Below are positions 26,184 through 33,311 of a DNA stretch of 64,000 nucleotides, one piece after another. Source of the DNA: Nocardiopsis ganjiahuensis DSM 45031 (lineage in GTDB: Bacteria; Actinomycetota; Actinomycetes; Streptosporangiales; Streptosporangiaceae); NCBI RefSeq assembly GCF_000341085.1, contig NZ_ANBA01000002.1, positions 124,001-188,000 of the forward strand, in the 5' to 3' direction. The notes under the pieces were generated by a model that worked only from the letters and a program-made list of their open reading frames with translations, was not told the DNA's origin and made no database searches. Position numbers and translations under genes: made by a program. Each line of letters starts with the position of its first letter. The first letter of the stretch is position 1.

Positions 26184-27760
26184 ACCCCGACGTACGCGAC
26201 CCTCGTGCCGAAGAGGTCGGGGCACCGCCGCCGACCGGTCCGCGTCCCGGGCGCACACCGCGGGTCGCCGTGGTCGGCGGGGGCATCGCCGGGCTGGCCG
26301 CCGCCTGCGGCCTGGCCGAGCGGGAGGTGGACGTGGTGGTCTTCGAGCGCGAGTCGGGCCTCGGCGGCCGTCTGCGCGGTTGGGACACGACCCTCGCCGA
26401 CGGCAGTACCGCCACGATGAGCCGGGGCTTCCACGCCTTCTTCCGGCAGTACTACAACCTGCGCGGGCTGCTCCGGCGCACCGATCCGGAGCTGCGGGGC
26501 CTGGTGCCCCTCCCCGACTATCCGCTGGTGCACAGTTCGGGTGCCCGGGACCGCTTCTCGGATCTGCCCGCCACCCCGCCGTGGAACGCGTTCACGCTGG
26601 CCGCGACGAGCCCGAGCTTCCCCCTCGCCGAACTGGCCGGGGTGAACGCCCCGGCCGTGCTCCAGCTCCTGGACGTGGACGTGCCCGGGGTGCACGAGCG
26701 CCTGGGCCACCGCAGCGCCCGGGAGCTCCTGGAGGTCACCCGTTTCCCGGCCACCGCCCGCCACCTGGCCTTCGAGGTGTTCAGCCGGAGTTTCTTCGCC
26801 GCACCCGAACAGCTCAGCGCGGCCGAGATGGCGGTCATGTTCCACGTGTACTTCCTGGGGTCGTCCGAGGGCCTGGTGTTCGACGTGCCGCGCTCGCCGT
26901 TCCCTCAGGCCCTGTGGAACCCCCTGCAGGACTACCTGAGGGCCGCCGGGGTGGAGTTCCGGACCGGAGCGGGGGTCGAGCGGATCACCCCCGGGGACCG
27001 GCCGCGCCACACCGTGGCCTGGTCAGGCGCCGACGGCGCGCGGAGTGAGGGGTTCGACGCGGTGGTACTGGCGGCGGACCCGCGCGGGCTGCGCTCGCTG
27101 GTGGCGCGCTCACCGGAGCTGGGCTCGGCGGCGTGGCGCGACCGGGTGGCCCGGATCGCCTCGGCTCCCCCGTTCCTGGTGTCCCGCTACTGGCTGGACC
27201 GGCCGGTGCGACCGCACCGGCAAGCGTTCCTCGGCACCGCCGGGTACCCCACCCTGGACAACATCAGCGTGCTGGAACGCTACGAGGACCAGGCACGGGA
27301 GTGGGCGGGGCGCACCGGCGGCTCGGTGGTGGAGCTGCACGCCTACGCACTGCACGAGGGGTGCGACGCCCGGGCCGAGGAGAAGTCGCTGTGGGAACAG
27401 GCCACGGCGGTCTACCCGGAACTGGCCTCGGCACGGGTGGTGGACGCCCGCCACGAGCTGCGCGCGGACTGCCCGCTCTTCCCACCGGGCGGCCACGCGG
27501 ACCGGTGCGCGGTGACCACCCCCGACCCGTCGGTGGTCGTGGCCGGCGACCACGTGCGCGTGGACCTGCCGGTCGCGCTCATGGAGGGCGCGGCTACCAG
27601 CGGGCTGAGCGCCGCCAACGCGCTGCTCTCGCGCTGGGGGCGTGCGGGGCACACCTTGTGGACCGTGCCCCGCAGAGGCCGGTCCGCCCTCTTCCGGACC
27701 CTGGCCCGCGCGGCACGGGGGTCTCAACCCGGCCAGCGTCCGGACGCGCGGAGCAGGTAG
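26180..27760 (+). CDS. crtU: Carotenoid phi-ring synthase (isorenieratene synthase, CrtU)
   Basis: This 526-residue FAD-dependent desaturase begins after a short leader with PRVAVVGGGIAGLAAACGLAEREVDVVVFERE and GLGGRLRGWDT. Further family features are STATMSRGFHAFFRQYYNLRGLLRR, FEVFSRSFFAAPEQLSAAEMAVMFHVYFLG, and the C-terminal FAD motif VVVAGDHVRVDLPVALMEGAATSGLSAANALL. CrtU desaturates beta-rings and shifts a methyl group, giving the aromatic carotenoid isorenieratene. The ATG overlaps the crtT stop (ATGA). Its 3' end overlaps the convergent Rieske gene by 37 bp. Confidence 0.92.
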   Translation: MNPDVRDPRAEEVGAPPPTGPRPGRTPRVAVVGGGIAGLAAACGLAEREVDVVVFERESGLGGRLRGWDTTLADGSTATMSRGFHAFFRQYYNLRGLLRRTDPELRGLVPLPDYPLVHSSGARDRFSDLPATPPWNAFTLAATSPSFPLAELAGVNAPAVLQLLDVDVPGVHERLGHRSARELLEVTRFPATARHLAFEVFSRSFFAAPEQLSAAEMAVMFHVYFLGSSEGLVFDVPRSPFPQALWNPLQDYLRAAGVEFRTGAGVERITPGDRPRHTVAWSGADGARSEGFDAVVLAADPRGLRSLVARSPELGSAAWRDRVARIASAPPFLVSRYWLDRPVRPHRQAFLGTAGYPTLDNISVLERYEDQAREWAGRTGGSVVELHAYALHEGCDARAEEKSLWEQATAVYPELASARVVDARHELRADCPLFPPGGHADRCAVTTPDPSVVVAGDHVRVDLPVALMEGAATSGLSAANALLSRWGRAGHTLWTVPRRGRSALFRTLARAARGSQPGQRPDARSR

Positions 27761-28800
27761 CGCCGCTCCGCGTAGGCGAGGTCGTCCTTCCACAGGCGGC
27801 GGGCGACCATCCGCATCGCCGGGCGCACCGCCCCGGCCACGCGGCGGGCCAGTGCGAAACCGGTGCGTTCGGACGCGGCGACCGTCGCCTCGATCACCGC
27901 GGTGCGCGGGACCCCGTCGCGGTCGACCCCGAGCGGGGTCGCGTGGGTCTCCACCACACTGCCCGTCCCCTCGCCCTCGATGATGCGCATGACCACGGTG
28001 CGCGGTTCGGGACAGGTGAACTCGGCGCGCACCGGCACGCCCCACCGCCCCGCCACCTTGAACCCCACGTCCACCACCATGCGGTCGGGGGAGGGGTCGG
28101 GGCCCTCGGGCACCTCGGTGACCCGCAGCCCCACGAACGAGTAGGGGTGGAACCACGAGCCGTGCCAGGGGTCGAGCCTGTTGGCCACCACGTCCTCGGG
28201 TTCGCACCGCCCGGCCAGGCTCTCCACTGCAGCGATGCTGTTCGCGCCGTCCGGGCGTTCGGGAACCACGGGCGCGTCCGTGGGTTCCTCTCCCCCGGCC
28301 CGGTCCAGGCGCACCCAGACGAGCACGCCGTCGTCGTGGACCGGGTACGGGCTCCATCCAGGGAACCCGTCCGAGCCCAGGGACAGCCCGTGCCAGCGGC
28401 ACACCAGGCGCCCCTCGTCCACCGCGCCACGGCACAGCGGAGCGCCCAGGTGGGGGCAGGCCCCCGGCCCGGCGTGCGCGGCGCCGTCCCCGGTACGCCA
28501 GGCGACCAGCTCCGTCCCGGCCACCACACGGCCGAACGGGCGGTCGCGCCGCACCTCCGCGCTGGAGGCCAGGACGAACCAGTTCCCCGAGGGCCGGGCC
28601 GACGCCCTCTTGAGCGCGGCACCGATCACCGCGGGCGAGGCCTCGCGCCAGGTCGGTTCCTGCCTGGACCAGGTGCTCCGGGGCATCCTGCGCAGTGGAA
28701 GGCGCCGGGGTTCGGGGTCGGGCAAGGTCATGGGGGTCCCCTCGTAGCGTCGTGCGGCGGGCGGGGCGGCCGTTCCCGCTTCGCGGATGGAACCGGTCAT
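27724..28800 (-). CDS. Rieske non-heme iron oxygenase (DUF5914-like) of the carotenoid operon
   Basis: The 358-residue frame starts at ATG 28800, overlapping the crtB stop; ATG 28731 with GAGGGG upstream is an alternative. A Rieske 2Fe-2S domain (about residues 70-165) has Cys115-x-His117 in ACPHLGAP and Cys134-x2-His137 in VCRWHGLS. About 70 residues on, NRLDPWHGSWFH (Asn207, Asp210, His213, His218) matches the NxxDxxHx4H signature of the mononuclear iron site. It is therefore a complete oxygenase subunit, not just a ferredoxin. As the last gene of the crtE-I-B operon it probably oxidises a carotenoid end group. No reductase gene is seen nearby. Substrate and product are inference. Confidence 0.88.
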   Translation of the reverse strand: MTGSIREAGTAAPPAARRYEGTPMTLPDPEPRRLPLRRMPRSTWSRQEPTWREASPAVIGAALKRASARPSGNWFVLASSAEVRRDRPFGRVVAGTELVAWRTGDGAAHAGPGACPHLGAPLCRGAVDEGRLVCRWHGLSLGSDGFPGWSPYPVHDDGVLVWVRLDRAGGEEPTDAPVVPERPDGANSIAAVESLAGRCEPEDVVANRLDPWHGSWFHPYSFVGLRVTEVPEGPDPSPDRMVVDVGFKVAGRWGVPVRAEFTCPEPRTVVMRIIEGEGTGSVVETHATPLGVDRDGVPRTAVIEATVAASERTGFALARRVAGAVRPAMRMVARRLWKDDLAYAERRYLLRASGRWPG

Positions 28801-29753
28801 TCCCCGGTTCTCGGACGCGGCACCGTCCGCGCCCACAGCGAGCGGGCCAGAGCGGGCACGGCCGCCGCCAGCTTGCGCGTGTCGGAGACGCGGTGCCGCA
28901 CGCTCCACACGTCGAAGTCGGCCGCGCTGATCTCGTCCAGGATCGCTCGGTAGAGGCGGAAGGCGGTGGCGACACACGGGCGGGCGACCGGGTCCAGCAT
29001 CGCGACACCCGGTTCGGCCTCCCGGTAGAACCCCTGGTTGACCTCCACCAGGGCGGCGATCGCGCGCCGGGCGCGCGGGTCCGGGGTCCGGGTACGCGCG
29101 CAGTGTGCCAGGAGCCCGGTGTCCACACCGTGCTCGGCCAGGACGTCGCCGGGCAGGTAGACACGGCCCCGGCGCAGGTCCTCCGCCACGTCACGGAGGA
29201 AGTTCGTGAGCTGGAAGGCCTCCCCCAGCGCGGCCGCGTGCGGGGCGGCCTCCTCCCGGGGCGCACGGGTCCCCAGGACCGGCAGGACCTGGAGCCCGAT
29301 GACCGCCGCCGACCCGTACATGTACTCGCGCAGATGGGCGAGGTCCCGGTAGGCGCAGACGTCGAGGTCCATGCGCATGGAGTCCATGAACGCGGTGAAG
29401 TACTCCCGCGGCAGCTCGTAGCGCTCCACCGTGTGCGCCAGTGCGCGCAGAACCGGCTCGTCCGGTTCCCCGCCCGTGAACGCCCGGCCGAGGTCGGCGT
29501 CGATCGCGTCGAGGCGGGCCCGCTGGTCGGCGGGGGTGGTGTCCGGGCCCGGCTCGTCGACGATGTCGTCCACCCAGCGCGCGAAGCCGTACAGGGCGTG
29601 GACGCCGGGTCTGCGTTCGGGTGGCAGCACGCGGGTGGCGGTGTAGTAGGTGCGGCCGTGGAGGGCGTGCAGGGCCCGGCAGCGCAGGTAGTCGTCGCGC
29701 AGCTGCCCGGGGCCGATCCCCGCCGCGTCGAGTTCGCCGGTCGCGGTGGTCAT
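28797..29753 (-). CDS. crtB: Phytoene synthase
   Basis: This 318-residue protein has the squalene/phytoene synthase motifs: RTYYTATRVLPPERRPGVHALYGFARWVDDIVDEPG with the first Asp-rich site, LREYMYGSAAVIGLQVLPVLG, and the second site NFLRDVAEDLRRGRVYLPGDVLAEHGVD. It condenses two geranylgeranyl diphosphates to phytoene. The ATG overlaps the crtI stop and the stop overlaps the Rieske gene start, so translation is coupled through the operon. The length is normal for the family. Confidence 0.95.
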   Translation of the reverse strand: MTTATGELDAAGIGPGQLRDDYLRCRALHALHGRTYYTATRVLPPERRPGVHALYGFARWVDDIVDEPGPDTTPADQRARLDAIDADLGRAFTGGEPDEPVLRALAHTVERYELPREYFTAFMDSMRMDLDVCAYRDLAHLREYMYGSAAVIGLQVLPVLGTRAPREEAAPHAAALGEAFQLTNFLRDVAEDLRRGRVYLPGDVLAEHGVDTGLLAHCARTRTPDPRARRAIAALVEVNQGFYREAEPGVAMLDPVARPCVATAFRLYRAILDEISAADFDVWSVRHRVSDTRKLAAAVPALARSLWARTVPRPRTGE

Positions 29754-31273
29754 CGCCGCCCCCTCCCCCCGGTCCGGGCCACGACGCGTGCGGCCGCGAG
29801 TTTGCCGGAGAGCAGGACCGTGGGCAGACCCACCCCCGGGGTCGTCCCGCATCCCGCCAGGACCGCGTTCGAGGTGCCGGGGACGGTGTTGCGCGGTCGG
29901 AACGGTCCGGTCTGCGCGAAGGTGTGCGCCAGGGAGAAGGGGGTGCCGCGGGCCAGGCCCTGCCGTGCCCAGTCGGCCGGGGTGACCAGGTGCTCGGCGC
30001 GTACCGAGGCGTCCAGGCCGGTCATCCCCCGGGCCTCCAGGGTGGCCACGATCCGGTCCCGGTAACGCGGGCCCTCCCGGTCCCAGTCGATGTCCCCGGC
30101 GGCGAGGTTGGGCGCGGGCGCGAGGACGTAGAGGAGGTGGCGGCCCTCCGGAGCCAGGGAGGGATCGGTGGCGGTGGGCTGGGTGATCAGGAAGGAGGGA
30201 TCGCTCATGGTCCGGCCCTCGTCGATGATCTCGGTGAACGTGCGGTCCCAGCGCCTCCCGAAGGAGATGGTGTGGTGGGAGAGGTGTTCCCAGGTGCGGT
30301 CGGTGCCCAGGTGCAGGACGACGGCCGAGGGTGAGAACCGGTGCGGGACCGGGCGGCGGGAGCGGTACCCGAGCAGGCGGTGGGCGGCGGGCAGATCGGC
30401 GGTCAGCACCACCTGGTCGCAGGCCAGGCGCTCCCCGCGGTCGGTGAGCACCGCGGTGACGCGGTCCCGGCTCCGTTCCAGGCCCCGCACGGACTCCCCG
30501 TAGCGCAGGACCGCCCCGGCCTTGGCCGCGGCGGCCGCCATCGCCTCGCCGACCGCCCGCATCCCTCCCTTGGGGAAGTGGACGCCCGCGACGGTGTCCA
30601 TGTAGGCGATGACCGCGTAGGCGGCGAGCGCCCGGTCCGGGGCGACGCCGGCGTAGAGGGACTGGAAGGAGAAGATCCTGCGCAGCCGCTCGTCCTCCAG
30701 GTGGCGCCCCACGGCCCGGGACAGGCGGCCGAACCCGCCCATCGCCGCCAACCGCACCAGGTCGGGGCCGACCAGGTCCAGGGGCGAGTCGAACTGGGCG
30801 TCGATGAACGAGCGCATCTCCACCTCGTACAGACGGGTGAGCCACTCGCGCAGGCGGAGGTAGCCGACGGCCTCCCGGGTGCCGGCGACGCGGGCCACCT
30901 CCGCCGCCATCCGCGTCCGGTCGGTGTGGACGTCGATGGTGGATCCGTCGGCGAAGGCCGCGCGGTAGGCGGGCGCCAGCGGCAGGAGTTCGAGCCGGTC
31001 GTGCACGGACTCCCCGACCGCCGCGAAGGCCTCGTCGAGGATCTCGGGCATGGTGAGCACCGTCGGCCCGGTGTCGACCCGGAAACCCGCCATGTCCAGC
31101 CGTCCGGCGCGTCCCCCGGGGTGGTCCCCGCGTTCGACCACCACCACCTCTCGCCCGGCTCCCAACAGGTGGAGCGCGCAGGAGAGGCCGGACAGGCCGG
31201 CGCCCACCACGACCACGGGGCCCTTTTCCTTCCTCGACAACACGTTGTCAGGTCCTCTCTTCGGAAGGTTCAC
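29750..31273 (-). CDS. crtI: Phytoene desaturase
   Basis: This 507-residue FAD enzyme begins with GPVVVVGAGLSGLSCALHLLGAGREVVVVERGDHPGGRAG and has the CrtI features VDTGPTVLTMPEILDEAF, YAVIAYMDTVAGVHFPKGGMRAVGEAMA and the C-terminal FAD motif AVLAGCGTTPGVGLPTVLLSGKLAA. It introduces four double bonds into phytoene to give lycopene. The start given, GTG 31273, overlaps the crtE stop. GTG 31243, after GAGAGG, is nearer to where homologues begin and may be the real start. Confidence 0.93.
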   Translation of the reverse strand: MNLPKRGPDNVLSRKEKGPVVVVGAGLSGLSCALHLLGAGREVVVVERGDHPGGRAGRLDMAGFRVDTGPTVLTMPEILDEAFAAVGESVHDRLELLPLAPAYRAAFADGSTIDVHTDRTRMAAEVARVAGTREAVGYLRLREWLTRLYEVEMRSFIDAQFDSPLDLVGPDLVRLAAMGGFGRLSRAVGRHLEDERLRRIFSFQSLYAGVAPDRALAAYAVIAYMDTVAGVHFPKGGMRAVGEAMAAAAAKAGAVLRYGESVRGLERSRDRVTAVLTDRGERLACDQVVLTADLPAAHRLLGYRSRRPVPHRFSPSAVVLHLGTDRTWEHLSHHTISFGRRWDRTFTEIIDEGRTMSDPSFLITQPTATDPSLAPEGRHLLYVLAPAPNLAAGDIDWDREGPRYRDRIVATLEARGMTGLDASVRAEHLVTPADWARQGLARGTPFSLAHTFAQTGPFRPRNTVPGTSNAVLAGCGTTPGVGLPTVLLSGKLAAARVVARTGGRGRR

Positions 31274-32313
31274 GTACGCGCCGCCGTCTCGGCGAAGTAG
31301 CGCAGGCCGTCGGAGACGGCGGGGTGGAGCTCGATCTCCCGCAGCCGTTCGAGGCCCCGTTCGGCCAGTTCACGGCATCGTCGGCGGACCTCGTCCCGGG
31401 CTCCGACCCGGTCCAGGACGTGGGCCGCCTCCTCGGCGTCCACCCGCTCGGCGGGATGGCCGACCCGGTCGAGCACCCGCATCGCCCCGAAATCGCCCCG
31501 CTCCCGCGCCAGGCGCACCCCGCAGGCCAGGAGCAGCGTGTTCTTGCCCTCGCGCAGGTCCTCACCGGTCGCCTTGCCCGTGTCGCCGGGGGCGCCGTAG
31601 GCGTCCATCAGGTCGTTCCTCAGCTGGAAGGCCACACCCACGTCGGTGCCGTAGCCCCGCAGGGCCGCCACGGTCGCCGTGTCGGCCCCGGCCATGGCCG
31701 ATCCCAGGTGCAGCGGGCGTTCGACGGTGTAGGACGCGGTCTTGAGCAGGTCGGTGCGCAGGGCGCCTTCCTCGGAGCGGTCGCCGAGGGCCTGGGCGCT
31801 GAGGTCGAGGAACTGCCCGACGATGACCTCCGTGCGCATCCCCCGCCACACCCTGTGCGCCGCGTCGCCGGTGGGCAGTTCGGCCAGGGACTCGTGGAGC
31901 AGGTCGTCGGCCCAGACCATGGCGAGGTCGCCGACCAGGATCGCCAGGGACTCGCCGTAGCGGCGCGCGTCCCCGCGAAGGCCCCGGCTCTGGTGTTCCA
32001 TCGTGTATCCGGCGTGGAAGGAGGGGGCGCCCCGGCGGAGCGGGGCGGCGTCCATCACGTCGTCGTGAGCGAGAGCGAAGGACTGGAGCACCTCGATGGC
32101 CGAGCACGCCCGCAGGGCGGCCACGGCGCCGGGCCCCGTGTCGGCGCCTCCTCCCGCGAGCCAGCCCCACCAGGCCAGGACCGAGCGCAGCCCCTTGCCG
32201 CCGTGCAGGGTGAAGTCGGACAGTCTCGTGCAGAGTTCGGCCGCGAAGTCCCGATCGATCCCGCCCGCTTCGGCGGCCCTCTGGCCGAGGTACTCGGCCA
32301 GGAGACCGTTCAC
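31270..32313 (-). CDS. crtE: Geranylgeranyl diphosphate synthase
   Basis: This trans-prenyltransferase has the first Asp-rich motif HDDVMDAAPLRRG, the second motif RNDLMDAYG, the upstream GGKGLRSVL region and the EGKNTLLL segment after the second motif. It makes C20 diphosphate, the substrate of CrtB. The coordinates use the first conventional start, GTG 32313, which has no ribosome binding site. The frame stays open upstream and encodes a plausible N-terminus (EPLPVEVDGVRSR) from ATC 32382, which is preceded by GGGGG at a five-base spacing. It heads the crtE-I-B-Rieske operon, whose four genes overlap by four bases each. Confidence 0.92.
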   Translation of the reverse strand: MNGLLAEYLGQRAAEAGGIDRDFAAELCTRLSDFTLHGGKGLRSVLAWWGWLAGGGADTGPGAVAALRACSAIEVLQSFALAHDDVMDAAPLRRGAPSFHAGYTMEHQSRGLRGDARRYGESLAILVGDLAMVWADDLLHESLAELPTGDAAHRVWRGMRTEVIVGQFLDLSAQALGDRSEEGALRTDLLKTASYTVERPLHLGSAMAGADTATVAALRGYGTDVGVAFQLRNDLMDAYGAPGDTGKATGEDLREGKNTLLLACGVRLARERGDFGAMRVLDRVGHPAERVDAEEAAHVLDRVGARDEVRRRCRELAERGLERLREIELHPAVSDGLRYFAETAART

Positions 32314-32433
32314 CCGGCTTCGTACGCCGTCGACTTCGACAGGAAGCGGTTCCTCGGGTGCGTCCGCTGGATAGACGGTGATGGCTGCCCCCAGTCGGTG
32401 TCCGATATTTCCGTAAACATCTCGGAATCAGAG

Positions 32434-32448
32434 CATCTTACAAGGATG
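32434..32448. promoter_or_regulatory. Candidate CrtR operator over the crtE promoter
   Basis: CATCTTACAAGGATG is a 15-bp dyad (arms CATCTT and AGGATG, one mismatch). On the minus strand it contains TAAGAT, a good -10 hexamer for crtE (complement of 32435-32440). A repressor bound here would block the operon. It lies about 105 bp before the divergent MarR start. Confidence 0.55.
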
Positions 32449-32552
32449 AGTATTACACGAGGTGTCTTTCCTGGGCCAAGCGACACTCGGGCGGCCGCCT
32501 AGACTCGACACAAGTGACCGGAGGGTCCGTTCACCGAGCGGTAGGGAGATCC

Positions 32553-33062
32553 ATGGACACCGTGCCCAGCACCGAGTCTCCACGGAAGGCACCCGGAGAC
32601 GACCACGGGCGCAGGTCGCGCGAGGAGCTCTACCTGGCACTCCAGAACGACGGCCAGCAGCTGGCCGTGCGCCTGGTACGCCTCCTCCACCGGATGGCCG
32701 ACCGCACGGGCATGAACCCGACCGATTTCCAGTGCTACACCCTGCTCCGCGTGGCCGGATCGATGACCCCCGGGGAGATCGCGGACAGCCTGTGCCTGTC
32801 CACCGGGTCGGTGACCGGGGTGGTGGACCGCATGGAGGCGCACGGCCTGGTCGAGCGCGCACCGCACCCGCTGGACCGGCGCAAGGTCGCCGTCCGGCTG
32901 GTCGAGGGGGCCGAGAACACGGTCGGGACGACGGCGCCCGGGATGCGGGAGGCGATGACCGACCTGCACGCCGGCTACTCGGTGGAGGAGCTGGAGGTGA
33001 TCGTGGACTGGCTGGACCGCGCCGGAGCGACCCTGGACGCGCTCATCGAGCCCCGGAACTGA
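32553..33062 (+). CDS. MarR family regulator, CrtR-like
   Basis: The ATG at 32553 has GGGAG upstream; GTG 32514, eight bases after a TAGACT -10 box, would add 13 residues on a leaderless message. The 169-residue protein has the MarR winged helix: TDFQCYTLLRVAGSMTPGEIADSLCLSTGSVTGVVDRMEAHGLVERAPHPLDRRKVAVRL, flanked by dimerisation helices. It is divergent from crtE. In Corynebacterium glutamicum the MarR-type CrtR occupies the same place, represses the crt operon and is released by geranylgeranyl diphosphate. The same role here is inference from position and family. Confidence 0.85.
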   Translation: MDTVPSTESPRKAPGDDHGRRSREELYLALQNDGQQLAVRLVRLLHRMADRTGMNPTDFQCYTLLRVAGSMTPGEIADSLCLSTGSVTGVVDRMEAHGLVERAPHPLDRRKVAVRLVEGAENTVGTTAPGMREAMTDLHAGYSVEELEVIVDWLDRAGATLDALIEPRN

Positions 33063-33311
33063 CTCCGCCCGAAACCCGCTCCGTCCCGTTCGGCACATCC
33101 GCGTCCCGTCGGACCCCCTGGCCGCCCCGGCCCCGGTGTCCGCTGCCCGGTGTCCGGCATGCCGTGTCCCGCCTGTAACGCTCCTTATTGTGGCGATGGC
33201 TTTGCCACAAGGGACCAAAGCCCCTAGCATCCCACGGGATACGACCATGGCCGGTAGCAGGAACCGGCACTTCGACCCCCGTAGGTTCAGCGGGGCTGGG
33301 AAGGAGCCACC

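Noticed and set aside
24131..27760. 1209-codon plus-strand frame that contains crtU in its last part
   Set aside because: The frame is only real from ATG 26180; upstream it runs antisense to crtY and out of frame with crtT.
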